Made by a program: the position numbers and the translations under genes. A model generated the notes under the pieces. The model was not told the DNA's origin. It ran no database searches and saw nothing but the letters and a program-made list of their open reading frames with translations. From assembly GCA_964544305.1 (NCBI GenBank), contig CAZJAZ010000002.1, forward strand, positions 84,820-148,819: a stretch of DNA of 64,000 nucleotides. Reading direction: 5' to 3'. How positions within the stretch are numbered: the stretch's first letter is position 1; the number at the start of each line of letters is the position of its first letter. Origin of the DNA: JAFDWI01 sp964544305. Its GTDB lineage: Bacteria > Actinomycetota > Acidimicrobiia > Acidimicrobiales > Iamiaceae. Positions 8,816 to 17,672 of this stretch are shown here, piece after piece.

Positions 8816-9469
8816 TCAGGCAGAGCGCAGAGTCAGTGCAACAGCAATTGCGCAGTGCCAAATCGCATGCGCTTGAAAAGTGCTGTCGGGACGACAAAGT
8901 GGGCCACCGGTTCGACCGAAGACGTGGTTTAACACGCCGAATCCGGTGACCAAAGCTTCAGCCACATGCTTGCGGTGATCCTGCGCCCGACGCGGCCCTC
9001 GCCGCATCCGGATCGCTTCGGCTGCCACAGCAACTGATCCGACGACTCCTTGGGCCGCCATTGACCATCGTGGACGCGCACCTACGAATGCGAGCATCCA
9101 CAAAACCACGTCCCCTTGGCGGGGTATCGATTTCGCGCTGAACTGCTCAGCGTCCGCGGCAATGACTGCCCCGAGGAGGGCGAGCAGTGATGCGTCATGC
9201 AAGTAGCGTCCCAGCACGCCACCTGGGCCGTGATAGGCCACGCTGCCCAGACCCGCCGCAATTGCCGTCCAACCCACAACCTGTTCACCACGAGGTTGGC
9301 TCATGAGATGGGAAGAAACGTTGTTGTCCTTGGCGTTCGCATGAGAATCGGCGCGAGCCACTATCCAAGCGCCCGCAAGGCTCAGCGCCAAACTCGACAC
9401 TGTATTTACTGGTTGAGCGATGGCACGATGTCGGCACCGTTCGCAGTCGCCGGCAGCCACATGAGTCAT
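8816..9469 (-). CDS. Ceramidase-like (CREST family) membrane hydrolase
   Basis: A 217-residue polytopic membrane protein. It resembles the alkaline ceramidase/CREST superfamily: CE near residue 9, PVNTVSSLAL (20-29), SVAYHGPG with H80, LHD with H91-D92, and HAIWHC with H201 and H205. These histidines match the three zinc ligands and the order of motifs in alkaline ceramidases. The natural substrate in bacteria is unknown; an amide- or ester-linked lipid is a reasonable guess. Its start overlaps the stop of the upstream acyltransferase by 4 bp (ATGA), so the two are translationally coupled and may act on the same lipids. Confidence 0.72.
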   Translation of the reverse strand: MTHVAAGDCERCRHRAIAQPVNTVSSLALSLAGAWIVARADSHANAKDNNVSSHLMSQPRGEQVVGWTAIAAGLGSVAYHGPGGVLGRYLHDASLLALLGAVIAADAEQFSAKSIPRQGDVVLWMLAFVGARPRWSMAAQGVVGSVAVAAEAIRMRRGPRRAQDHRKHVAEALVTGFGVLNHVFGRTGGPLCRPDSTFQAHAIWHCAIAVALTLRSA

Positions 9470-10926
9470 GCAAGTTCTCCGAGTGCTCGGTGAATGTCGG
9501 TGACTGTTTCGTCACGCAACTGACGAAGGTGTGGAAGTTGCCCGCGACGATCTAACAGTGTGCGCCACCGCAATATCGACCGTGCAAGCACATTCGCCCG
9601 TTCCACAACCAAAAGGGCGATACCGCCCATGATCGGGACCGAAACAAAAACAATGAGGCCAGCAAGCATCCCTGAACGGTCGCCCGGGCTGGCACCCAAA
9701 ATCGCGTCAACGGGTGCGGTCACGCTCCGAAAGAGATCAGAAACCACGCCAGTACCGGCATCAGCCCAAGCCAGCATCAACCAAACCATCGGAAATAAAA
9801 CAACGGACGCTAAGAGCCGCACGGTTCCTTTAGTCACTGGAGCCTTGGGCACGAGTCCGATCACCAGAATCGCGACGAATGGAACCAAGTTGGCAAACAT
9901 GCCCGCTAACGCAATTGGCGAAAGAACAACGACGATGATCGTCATAACAACAATGCGTTGCATCAGGATTCGTAGGTTGATCGGCCGGACAACATCGACG
10001 TCGTCAATACCGACGAATCCAAGCATCATGCGGTAACGAGCGACCACTGAGACCAACTCGTCACGACGTGTCGCATCAAGGAGACTGAGCTGCCGCGCCC
10101 GTTGCGCGATTTGAGCCATCGAGACTTCGCCTTGTGTACGAGTTCGGCCCACCATGTCCGCCGCGGCGTTCAACGCGAGATGTTCTTCTGTTGACGTGAA
10201 ATGGGGTGTGAGTGCTTGAATTTCTGCCTGAAGCGTTTCGGTTAATGCAGCAACACGGTTTGGCCGCGGTGCCCCATTTTCGTCGAGCAATGCAGGATCG
10301 GCAGGTACCGGTTTCGGTTGCCCATAGTGCACGAACACACGACCTCGAAGTGCAACTTTGTCTTCGTAGACAATGCCCACGGGAACGATCTGTACACCTC
10401 GGACTCCTGAACCTGCGGCCTGAATTGCAATTCGTGCGGCACCGGTGCGGAGTTCTCGAATGGTTGGGTCATCGTGGGTCGTGCCTTCAGGGAAAAGGGC
10501 GACCATCGACCCCTGTGCGAGTGCCGAAACAACATCAGAAAACATTGACGTATTTGCGTCGGTCGCACCGTCGGCTTGTCGATGCACGGGTATTGCCCGT
10601 GCAAGGTTCAACGCGAATTTGGCCGCAGGGTTCTTCCACAACGTTGCTTTGGCAAGAAAACGCGGCAAAAACCCGAGACGCGCGACCAAGAGCACTGGGT
10701 CAACAAAACCGTTGAGATGACTTGCTGCAAGCACAACCGGCCCGGCAGGCGGTTGTGAACCCTGCACCTCGATTGAACGGAAAAAGCCGCGTGTTAAGAG
10801 ACGTGCAAGCGCAGTGATGAAGCGATCTCGCAACGCTACCGGTCGATTTTTCTGTCGTGGGGCGGTCGGCTGCTCCTCCCCGAACGGTGTTGGGCTGTTG
10901 CTGTCTCGTCCGCTGCTTGCGCCCAC
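9466..10926 (-). CDS. PlsC-type phospholipid/glycerol acyltransferase
   Basis: A 486-residue protein whose first 240 residues are an acyltransferase domain. Catalytic motif I is SHLNGFVDP (H70, D76; the H-x5-D spacing seen in the NHPN-type subgroup) and motif III is LFPEGTTHDD (E147). The C-terminal half has several hydrophobic segments (around residues 320-440) and presumably anchors the enzyme in the membrane. It would transfer an acyl chain from acyl-CoA or acyl-ACP to a glycerophosphate or lysolipid. The GTG at 10926 is followed by about 30 residues of low-complexity sequence, so a slightly later start is possible. It is coupled by a 4-bp overlap to the ceramidase-like gene. Confidence 0.85.
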   Translation of the reverse strand: MGASSGRDSNSPTPFGEEQPTAPRQKNRPVALRDRFITALARLLTRGFFRSIEVQGSQPPAGPVVLAASHLNGFVDPVLLVARLGFLPRFLAKATLWKNPAAKFALNLARAIPVHRQADGATDANTSMFSDVVSALAQGSMVALFPEGTTHDDPTIRELRTGAARIAIQAAGSGVRGVQIVPVGIVYEDKVALRGRVFVHYGQPKPVPADPALLDENGAPRPNRVAALTETLQAEIQALTPHFTSTEEHLALNAAADMVGRTRTQGEVSMAQIAQRARQLSLLDATRRDELVSVVARYRMMLGFVGIDDVDVVRPINLRILMQRIVVMTIIVVVLSPIALAGMFANLVPFVAILVIGLVPKAPVTKGTVRLLASVVLFPMVWLMLAWADAGTGVVSDLFRSVTAPVDAILGASPGDRSGMLAGLIVFVSVPIMGGIALLVVERANVLARSILRWRTLLDRRGQLPHLRQLRDETVTDIHRALGELA

Positions 10927-10957
10927 TTCCCCACTCTACCGGTCGGCTCGTGCCGAC

Positions 10958-11581
10958 TCAGTTGCCACGAAAGACCTTCTGTACAAACGCGTCAAACCGT
11001 TGACTGTCAGGCTCAACATGAAAGCCAGAATCATCATGAGAAACGTTGAACGCGGGACAAAAGTAACCGGTGTCGCCCACAATGAAGTAGGGCGACCCTT
11101 TCACCCCTCGGTCTTCGCCATTGACATGATCAGCTTCGATCGTCGCGTGGTCAACAGCAAGAACTGCAATGCCATGTTTCGCGCACAGCGCGTTGAGAAA
11201 ACCGGAATCAGTGATGTCTTGACCATGCTCCCAGAGACGATTGCGAAGCTCAAGGCTCACCGTCTCACCCAAGGCAATGTTTGTTCGGTATGCAGCACTC
11301 GCGACGGCCAGTGCAGGCAATGAAGTGGCCGGAAAGGAGTCTTCGTCAAAACCAACAAAGAGATCTGGCGCGACACTTGCACGCAGTGCGCTGACCTCCT
11401 GCGCGATGAGCTGTGCGTCCCACGGCGCGTGATTGATCGTTTCGAGCGGCCACGCTCGGATCCAAAGCAGCGGCGAATTCCCGGTACGGTCAAGGCGAGC
11501 CGCGAGCACCTTGTGTATGCCGACATGTGCAAATGGACAAAGTAAGTCCGCGAAGATTTCAATCCGATCAACCATGCCCAT
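10958..11581 (-). CDS. DsbA-family thioredoxin-fold protein with CPxH site
   Basis: A 207-residue protein with the FrnE/DsbA-like or glutathione-S-transferase-kappa-like fold. It has an N-terminal beta strand DRIEIFADLLCPFAH, a helical insertion, and the cis-proline loop GVKGSPYFIVGD. The active site reads C15-P-F-A-H, so the second cysteine of a CxxC site is missing, as in many mycothiol- or glutathione-linked members of the family. That argues against a simple disulfide oxidoreductase. No signal peptide is seen. It lies 31 bp upstream of the acyltransferase on the same strand, but functional linkage is unclear. Confidence 0.8.
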   Translation of the reverse strand: MGMVDRIEIFADLLCPFAHVGIHKVLAARLDRTGNSPLLWIRAWPLETINHAPWDAQLIAQEVSALRASVAPDLFVGFDEDSFPATSLPALAVASAAYRTNIALGETVSLELRNRLWEHGQDITDSGFLNALCAKHGIAVLAVDHATIEADHVNGEDRGVKGSPYFIVGDTGYFCPAFNVSHDDSGFHVEPDSQRFDAFVQKVFRGN

Positions 11582-11713
11582 GACGCTATCGTCGCCACAT
11601 GTTCGATAGTTCGGGTCGTTCGTCCCGCTCTTGTTCGTTGCAACGGTCGTGGCCCACCGGTGTGTTCCCCCATTGGGCGCAGTTCTCGTGTGCTTCGGGG
11701 ATACCGTGTCACG

Positions 11714-12862
11714 ATGGACCCGACTGATTCCTCACATGTTGCTGTTGACTCGCGACGTCTCGATGCACTGATAAGTCGAGTGCGACGAGAAGTCGATGAT
11801 GGCCTCCTTCCAGCCTGTCAGGTGGCCGTTGCGCTCAATGGTGAGGTCGTGGTTGATGCGACGTTCGGTGTTGATGCGACAACCCGTTTCATCCCGTTTT
11901 CGGCGACAAAGGCACTGACGGCGGGAGCAGTTTGGCGGCTCATCGGCGACGGGGTGCTCGATGTCTCGCGGACCATAGCATCGTACCTCGATGGGTTTGG
12001 GGCAAACGGGAAGAATGACGTGACTGTGGAACAGGTACTCCTCCATACCGGGGGCTTCCCGCTCGCACCCATTGGACCTCGCGAGTGGCGCACGAGGGAG
12101 TCGCGCTTGGCTGCCTACGCCAGTTGGTCGTTAGATTTTCCCCCTGGCTCGAGGTTTGTCTACCACCCCGTGTCGGGGCACTTTGTACTGTGCGACATTG
12201 TCGAGACGTTGGTCGGCGAGCCGTACCTTGACGCGTTGCATCATTTGGTTACCGAACCGCTTGGGTTGCCTCGTTTGCTTGGCATTCCACTTGATGAGCA
12301 AGACAACATTGCCGAAGTGGTCGGGGTTGGCGAACCGGCCTCGCCCGATGAATTGCGTGACGTTCTTGGGGAGTCCGCGGCATTGATGGCTCAAATTCTG
12401 CCAGCAGACTTGGTTCTTGGGGCACTCACCGCACTGAACCATCCCAAAGCACGAGCCGCAGGCGTTCCAGGCGGTGGTGGCGTGGTACGTGCCGCAGACA
12501 TGGCGATGCTCTACCAAGGATTCTTGAACAATCCGAACGACATGTGGGATGCCGCTGTACTAGCTGATGGAATTGGAAACATTCGCAACGTGTTTGAGGA
12601 CGCATCAGGCATTCCCGCGAATCGCACGTTGGGACTCGTCGTCGCAGGCGACGACGGATTTTCGGGTCGGCGTGGTTTTGGCACGATGAATTCCCCAATG
12701 ACCTTTGGACACAATGGGGCAGGTGGACAGCTCGCCTTCGCTGACCCGGCAACGGGTCTGTCAGGCTGTTACGTCACCAACGGCCTTGATCAGAACTTGG
12801 TGCGAGAGCACCGACGCTGCATCGAAATTGCCGATGCAATGTGCGCAACTGTTGATTCTTGA
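11714..12862 (+). CDS. Serine hydrolase, class C beta-lactamase/EstB family
   Basis: A 382-residue member of the beta-lactamase-related serine hydrolases (family VIII esterases, D-amino-acid peptidases). It has the SxxK motif S63-A-T-K66 after FIPF and a Y150-containing YHP segment in the position of the YxN/S motif. The C-terminal GHNGAGGQLAFADP resembles the HxG-type third motif. No signal peptide is evident, which favours a cytoplasmic esterase over a lactamase or penicillin-binding protein. ATG 11714 is chosen; GTG 11708, just behind GGGGA, is an equally plausible start, whereas the open frame further upstream reads as noise. Substrate unknown. Confidence 0.85.
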   Translation: MDPTDSSHVAVDSRRLDALISRVRREVDDGLLPACQVAVALNGEVVVDATFGVDATTRFIPFSATKALTAGAVWRLIGDGVLDVSRTIASYLDGFGANGKNDVTVEQVLLHTGGFPLAPIGPREWRTRESRLAAYASWSLDFPPGSRFVYHPVSGHFVLCDIVETLVGEPYLDALHHLVTEPLGLPRLLGIPLDEQDNIAEVVGVGEPASPDELRDVLGESAALMAQILPADLVLGALTALNHPKARAAGVPGGGGVVRAADMAMLYQGFLNNPNDMWDAAVLADGIGNIRNVFEDASGIPANRTLGLVVAGDDGFSGRRGFGTMNSPMTFGHNGAGGQLAFADPATGLSGCYVTNGLDQNLVREHRRCIEIADAMCATVDS

Positions 12863-12873
12863 GCCACACGACC

Positions 12874-12905
12874 CCCTCTGTGTCCCTCTGTGTCCCTCTG
12901 TGTCC
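12874..12905. repeat. Short tandem repeat, 10-bp unit
   Basis: CCCTCTGTGT occurs three times head to tail, followed by a partial unit, 12 bp after the serine hydrolase stop. It lies in the 157-bp intergenic region before the DUF2786 gene. No function is apparent; slippage could make its length variable. Confidence 0.8.
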
Positions 12906-13019
12906 ACCAGCGGTGAAGCACCTATAGATGTCACACCTTGCGGGTACCGTCAATCAACGAACTCGCGTGGCATCCGCCAGTGAGCTCTACGCTGAACATT
13001 GACCCACACGGGGCGCAAC

Positions 13020-13751
13020 ATGAAAGACACCACTGACCTCACCCGAAAGATCCGGGCTCTGCTTGACAAAGCCGAGCGATCCGAGTTCGAGTACGAACGA
13101 GACGCCTTCACGGCGAAAGCCATGGCGCTCATGGCTTCACATCAGATCAGTCAAGCGATGGTCGATGCCGTGTCCACGAGCACGAGGGTTCGTGGGTCAA
13201 TTATTGAACGCACGCTTTCTCTGGGCTCTGGGCCGTATGTGCGAGCTCGGCTTCAACTCCTCACAGCGGTTGCGACCGCGCAGAGTTGCAGGGTACTCAC
13301 GGCAGTTCGTGCAACTGGCCGCGACGCTTTTCTGCACGGTTACCCCGCCGATGTCGAGCGCGCCGAGGTGCTTTTTACCTCGCTTCTCGTGCAGGCCGTC
13401 GCGGAAGCGAACCGGCTCGAAATTCCAACGGGTTTGCGTGCGGTAACGGTGCGTCGATCGTTTCTGTTTGGATTTGCCGTCCGTATTGAAGAACGACTCG
13501 CTCAAATGAAGAACGACGCGGTGCAAGATTTTGTTGCACGCAGTGACGCAACATTGAGCTCGGTGGCACTCGTTCTTACACAACGAGACGCCCAAGTCGA
13601 TGCGTACCTCCGCTCGCGCTATGGCAACGTTCGCTCAATGGCCTCCGCGTCTCCAATTGCTCGAACAGGTTTTGAAGATGGGCAACGTGCAGCAGCGCAC
13701 GCGGACCTGGGGTTTCATCAAGTTGGCACGCAACGCATGCTTGCGACATGA
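13020..13751 (+). CDS. DUF2786 domain protein
   Basis: A 243-residue protein beginning with the DUF2786 signature: TRKIRALLDKAERSEF, then a stretch ending AKAMALMASHQIS. The rest is an alpha-helical segment without a recognised fold. DUF2786 is common in actinobacteria and phages; its function is not established. ATG 13020 is preferred to TTG 12999 because GGGG lies shortly upstream and the family starts close to this point. Its stop overlaps the start of the next gene by 4 bp, so the two are made together. Confidence 0.82.
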   Translation: MKDTTDLTRKIRALLDKAERSEFEYERDAFTAKAMALMASHQISQAMVDAVSTSTRVRGSIIERTLSLGSGPYVRARLQLLTAVATAQSCRVLTAVRATGRDAFLHGYPADVERAEVLFTSLLVQAVAEANRLEIPTGLRAVTVRRSFLFGFAVRIEERLAQMKNDAVQDFVARSDATLSSVALVLTQRDAQVDAYLRSRYGNVRSMASASPIARTGFEDGQRAAAHADLGFHQVGTQRMLAT

Positions 13752-14257
13752 CGCGCGACGTCGACAAAGCGCTTGTGTACGCGGCTGAAGATATGGTCTT
13801 TGACAACACCATTTTTGCAGAACCATTTGGCCCACAAGGATTGCTTGGCCTCGCCGTTCGTCTCAACGGTTTGGAATGGTGGCAAAGCGTTGGTGTCCCG
13901 TTTTCGATAGCGCCCACCCGCCGTGAGTCCGGTCACTCAACGTGCTCATTCAATAACGATGGGGCCGTACTCCGATTTTCATTGGCGGGCGAAAACGCTG
14001 CGACGTTTGCACATGAAGCGGCCCACCTCGTTGCTCAGCACCACGGTGCGACGCCAGCACACGGTCCACTCTTTCGCGCTGCGGAGCTCGACGTTGTCAC
14101 TATTGTGTGCGGTCCGGTGGCGGCCGAGCGATTACGCGAAGTTTTCCTCAGCAATGATCTGCTGGTCGCTGCGCGGAAATGGATTGCGCCACGACCAGTT
14201 GGTGAACTCGGGCTCGTTGGGATCTGGCAGGCTGAATCATTTCGCCAGGCAACATGA
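13748..14257 (+). CDS. Putative small zinc metallohydrolase (HExxH)
   Basis: A 169-residue protein with a clear gluzincin-like site: FAHEAAHLVAQ (H89, E90, H93) followed by HGPLF with H105 as a probable third ligand. It resembles the actinobacterial putative metallohydrolases of about 165 residues classed as TIGR04338; that assignment is from memory of the pattern and needs a profile search. No signal peptide or membrane segment is seen. It is translationally coupled to the DUF2786 gene, which suggests that the two products form one functional unit. Substrate unknown. Confidence 0.75.
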   Translation: MTRDVDKALVYAAEDMVFDNTIFAEPFGPQGLLGLAVRLNGLEWWQSVGVPFSIAPTRRESGHSTCSFNNDGAVLRFSLAGENAATFAHEAAHLVAQHHGATPAHGPLFRAAELDVVTIVCGPVAAERLREVFLSNDLLVAARKWIAPRPVGELGLVGIWQAESFRQAT

Positions 14258-14265
14258 GCGTTTTG

Positions 14266-14342
14266 TGGTGGGCGCGGAGGGACTCGAACCCCCGACATCT
14301 GCCTTGTAAGGGCAGCGCTCTAGCCAACTGAGCTACGCGCCC
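14266..14342 (-). tRNA. tRNA-Val (anticodon UAC)
   Basis: A complete cloverleaf on the minus strand. Acceptor GGGCGCG pairs with CGCGCCC, the D-arm is TAGCTCAGTTGGCTAGA, and the anticodon loop CTTACAA sits between CTGCC and GGCAG. The T-arm contains GGTTCGAGTCC. The discriminator is A and the 3' CCA is encoded (to 14266). UAC reads valine codons. Confidence 0.96.
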
Positions 14343-14454
14343 GATGAGAAGAGTCAATGTAGTCGGCCGGGCCGAAGGTTCCGCAGCCCGATGCGTTCGA
14401 AGCATCATTCGTAATGGAAACTACCGGAAACTCGCTGACCACACACGGTTGCAA

Positions 14455-16185
14455 TTACTTCGGACTCGGGCGATATCCGGTGACCTTGTACAGCGTGTAG
14501 TACACCACCCCATGGACTTTCGTCGTGGCAACCGGGCGATAGTAGTAGCGATAGTGCTTCGCCGTTACCGCTGCGCCGCGTCCTCGCTGTTCACTCGAAA
14601 TTGAAATTGCAAAGTAGTCCCCGGGGCGAAGGACATTGATTGGCGTGATCTTCCCGCATGGCACTTGCAATCCGCTTTCAAAGCCCGCAATCCGAATTTG
14701 ATCACAACGACCACGCTCGACAATGGCGAGTTGACTGCCAAGGTGTGATCCACCTTCGCCCCATCCCAACAGCATCACGTGTTTCGCTGCGCGTTGTCCC
14801 CCGAGCAACGGATCGATATAAGAGATCGCAAATGGCGCTTGCAACACGACGTGAGTCACCATGACAAGACCGAGAACGCCAATGACAGCGTTCGAAGAAA
14901 CCCGAAAGCCTTTGCTCTGCCACCATTGCCGAACTGCTTGAAGCCACGCGCAGAATACGACCCCCACACAGAGAGCTATCGCAGGAATGAGAGGTATCGC
15001 GTACCGGTCGTACTGACGCCCGTAGGTGGTAATGACAAGGAAATAAGGGAGCGAGGCCGCGAGCAGTATCCAAGGAATCTTGGGCAGTCGCAGCTTCGGT
15101 AAGGCATCCGGCCGACGCAACCGAACGAGTGCAAGCACGCCCGCCGCACACACGGCAACGAAACCAAGCAATAGCCACGGTGACATCCGGAATGCAAGCG
15201 TGACGGGATAGTAAAAGACGCCAGGTGGTTTCGTGGTGATTCTCCCCAAGAAAAATTGACGCGCCGGCTCGCCGCTTCCTTCAGCAGAGATCACGATGTA
15301 GTGCCATGCCAACTTTGGGTGAAACCAGGTCTCTGGCCAGATCACGACGAACATCACAGCAACGCCTGCCAACCAAGCTGCTGCCACTCCAAGATGCACG
15401 CGAAGGCGTTGCTTCCGATCGTGTGAACTTGCGGACTTGAGATTTCCAAGAACCACGCGTGCAAACACAATGAACGCACCCATCACGACGATCGCGGCTC
15501 CATTTACCTTTGTCGCAATTGCCAATCCACCGGCGACCATGGAGAGCGTGAGGAGGAACGGATCAGCACCACGTCGCCGGAACTTGTCTCCCCGTCGTGC
15601 ACGCTGCCCAAGCCTTGGATTGAGCGCTGCATACAAGGAGAGAATCGAAAGGAAGCCAAAAATCGCCACAAACGCGTCGGTATGTAGAACATAGCCATGC
15701 CCCACAAACCACGGCTCAACGGCGAGCAAGAAACCAAATACGAGCGCTGCACCTCGACCGACAACTTTCGTCGCAACCCAGGCCAATACCACTATCCCCA
15801 ACGAAACCCATAGCGCAACGACAGATCTACTCCATCGAAGAAGCGCAGCAGAATTATCCGGCTGCTTTGGAACTGGGGCATTGAGGCCAACGGCATGACC
15901 GACGCCGGTGAGCAAACGCCCAGTTGCGCCCGCCCAGAGTGTTGTCGCGCCCGGCATCGTGTAACTCGCACCCCAATCGCGTGCTGACGACGCGACCTTG
16001 CCTTGCGAGAGCGAATCCAATGAGTGCGAAAAGTACTTTGACCGCATGAGCCAACTGGGTTCATCCGCGGTGATGTCGACCGGACCCGGCATCCAAAGCC
16101 GTAGGCCAAGAGCAAGCACAAGTAGCCCGATATAGGGAAGTGAACGTCGAAGACGCTGATTCTTTTGGGGTTGCATTGCAGTCAT
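14455..16185 (-). CDS. Membrane glycosyltransferase, GT39/PMT-like
   Basis: A 576-residue protein with an N-terminal membrane segment, then the acidic first-loop motif DITADEPSW typical of GT39/ArnT/PMT polyprenyl-phosphate-sugar-dependent transferases. About ten more hydrophobic segments reach residue 470 or so, followed by a soluble C-terminal part. Such enzymes move a sugar from a lipid carrier to protein or glycan outside the membrane. Acceptor and donor cannot be told from sequence. It starts 9 bp after an inositol-monophosphatase-family gene and is probably cotranscribed with it. Confidence 0.85.
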   Translation of the reverse strand: MTAMQPQKNQRLRRSLPYIGLLVLALGLRLWMPGPVDITADEPSWLMRSKYFSHSLDSLSQGKVASSARDWGASYTMPGATTLWAGATGRLLTGVGHAVGLNAPVPKQPDNSAALLRWSRSVVALWVSLGIVVLAWVATKVVGRGAALVFGFLLAVEPWFVGHGYVLHTDAFVAIFGFLSILSLYAALNPRLGQRARRGDKFRRRGADPFLLTLSMVAGGLAIATKVNGAAIVVMGAFIVFARVVLGNLKSASSHDRKQRLRVHLGVAAAWLAGVAVMFVVIWPETWFHPKLAWHYIVISAEGSGEPARQFFLGRITTKPPGVFYYPVTLAFRMSPWLLLGFVAVCAAGVLALVRLRRPDALPKLRLPKIPWILLAASLPYFLVITTYGRQYDRYAIPLIPAIALCVGVVFCAWLQAVRQWWQSKGFRVSSNAVIGVLGLVMVTHVVLQAPFAISYIDPLLGGQRAAKHVMLLGWGEGGSHLGSQLAIVERGRCDQIRIAGFESGLQVPCGKITPINVLRPGDYFAISISSEQRGRGAAVTAKHYRYYYRPVATTKVHGVVYYTLYKVTGYRPSPK

Positions 16186-16194
16186 GACGTTTCG

Positions 16195-16986
16195 TTACGA
16201 CTCGACAAACGCGTCGGCGCGCCGGGCCACAAGGGCCCGACAAAGCTCGGAGGTTGCACCACAGACCGGAGTCCGGCGCGCGGCGTGTTCACGGTGTACA
16301 AGGTCGCGCCCGAGAGCGTCAACCATGGCGGCACCTGATTCTTGACAGATCAACAACGCTCCTGCGTAGTCCCAAACCCCGTGTGCATCAACGGAGCAGT
16401 CTACGAACCCGTCAAGCCGCCCATCTGCCACCGCGCAAAGATCAAGCGCGGCTGCGCCCAGTGATCGAAACTGCGACCAACCAAGGGTCTTTGGCGGCAA
16501 TCCTGAAATGCCAACGATTGCCTCGCCGAGTTCAGTGCAAGCGCTTGGGGCGATTGGCGTGCCATTTCGAGTGGCTCCGCGCCCGCGGACCGCTTCATAC
16601 CGAGTGTCGTGAACCAAGTCAACGACCACCGATGCCGCAAGACCATGTTGATCAACCGCACAAATACTTGTCGCCCACCAACTTAAGTGTCGAGACGCGT
16701 TCGTTGAACCATCAAGAGGATCAACAATGACCACAACGTTGGCATCGCCGCGTAGTAGCCCTGATTCTTCACTCAGCACCCCAACGCCCGCGGCATCAAG
16801 CACCTCGTGCGCGGCTTGGTCCGCAGCCAGATCACTCGCATACTGGCCATCTTTGAGGCCAGAGGGCCCCCACTTCGTCCACCCATCAAGAGCGCCGACA
16901 ACCGCATCCGCGGTCGCACGTACCAGTTCAACGACCGCATCATCGACCTTTTCAACCTGTTGAGACTCGAATGAAGCAGGGATCAT
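16195..16986 (-). CDS. Inositol monophosphatase family protein
   Basis: A 263-residue phosphatase of the IMPase/FBPase/CysQ superfamily. It has SEESG (E73-E74), the metal site VDPLDGSTN (D89, D92) and a late VWDYAGALL (D206), all three metal-binding motifs in order. Candidate substrates are myo-inositol-1-phosphate, histidinol phosphate or PAP; the sequence alone does not decide. The start has no clear Shine-Dalgarno. It precedes the GT39-like transferase by 9 bp. A link to inositol-lipid or polyprenyl-sugar biosynthesis is possible but inferred. Confidence 0.86.
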   Translation of the reverse strand: MIPASFESQQVEKVDDAVVELVRATADAVVGALDGWTKWGPSGLKDGQYASDLAADQAAHEVLDAAGVGVLSEESGLLRGDANVVVIVDPLDGSTNASRHLSWWATSICAVDQHGLAASVVVDLVHDTRYEAVRGRGATRNGTPIAPSACTELGEAIVGISGLPPKTLGWSQFRSLGAAALDLCAVADGRLDGFVDCSVDAHGVWDYAGALLICQESGAAMVDALGRDLVHREHAARRTPVCGATSELCRALVARRADAFVES

Positions 16987-17093
16987 GGAACACTACCGGC
17001 GAGGTCGCCCTGGGCAAAGAGCCACAACAATTCGAGGTTGCTTGTGAAACGGGCTACCGGGACGCATCCTCGACGTGGCAGGCTAGTGACACC

Positions 17094-17666
17094 ATGTCTG
17101 TGATCGACATTGCAGGATTCGTCGCTGATCTCAAAGATCATGCCGTTGACCACGGTTTCCACGTCCACGATGAGCGACATTTCATAGAAAGTTACTCGCT
17201 GCGCCAGGCGTGGGAGGTTGATCTTCACCCTGAAGAGGCCTGTGGCGGCCCGCTCGACTTGCATCTCGCTCTTGAAGTTGACCCACGAATTCAGTTCGCG
17301 TTCGAAGATCTCGTGATGACATTGGACGACGACGAAATGGAGCCGCCTGACACCTACGGTCTTCCTTTGCATTTCAATTGGGCACTTCCCCCGCTTCTCA
17401 AGCCACCCGACCTATTGGTCCTCGCGACGGATCTCGCTGGTGTTGGCGGACCAGATCTGCCCGTCGAGGTCTCTGCAATCGACAGTTTCGCTTCGGTAAC
17501 CGATGCCCCAGAGCGGGCCGTCAACGTGGTCGCCACCGTCGAAGTCTCGCTCGCACGAGTCTTTATGGGAACCGAACAGCTTTGCGACGTCCTCGATCAC
17601 TGTGGCAACGTTTCGCGCTTCTTGCTCGAACGTGCGCCCGCTTGGCTCGGTGGCGATCAGTTTTAG
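17094..17666 (+). CDS. Conserved-looking hypothetical protein
   Basis: A 190-residue soluble, acidic protein with no family I recognise. ATG 17094 is chosen because the sequence becomes protein-like from MSVIDIAGFVADLK onward and the in-frame extension to 16971 does not. Features are a central YGLPLHFNWALPPLLKPPD segment and an acidic stretch VMTLDDDEMEPPD. Codon choice matches neighbouring real genes. It is divergent from the IMPase gene and ends 6 bp before the 3' end of the convergent CAU tRNA. Confidence 0.7.
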   Translation: MSVIDIAGFVADLKDHAVDHGFHVHDERHFIESYSLRQAWEVDLHPEEACGGPLDLHLALEVDPRIQFAFEDLVMTLDDDEMEPPDTYGLPLHFNWALPPLLKPPDLLVLATDLAGVGGPDLPVEVSAIDSFASVTDAPERAVNVVATVEVSLARVFMGTEQLCDVLDHCGNVSRFLLERAPAWLGGDQF

Positions 17667-17672
17667 TACGAG

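Noticed and set aside
12874..12905. Possible CRISPR repeats
   Set aside because: Units are 10 bp, directly adjacent with no spacers, and there are no cas genes.
14391..14407. GATGC/GCATC hairpin upstream of tRNA-Val
   Set aside because: Five base pairs with no T-tract is too weak to call a terminator or operator.
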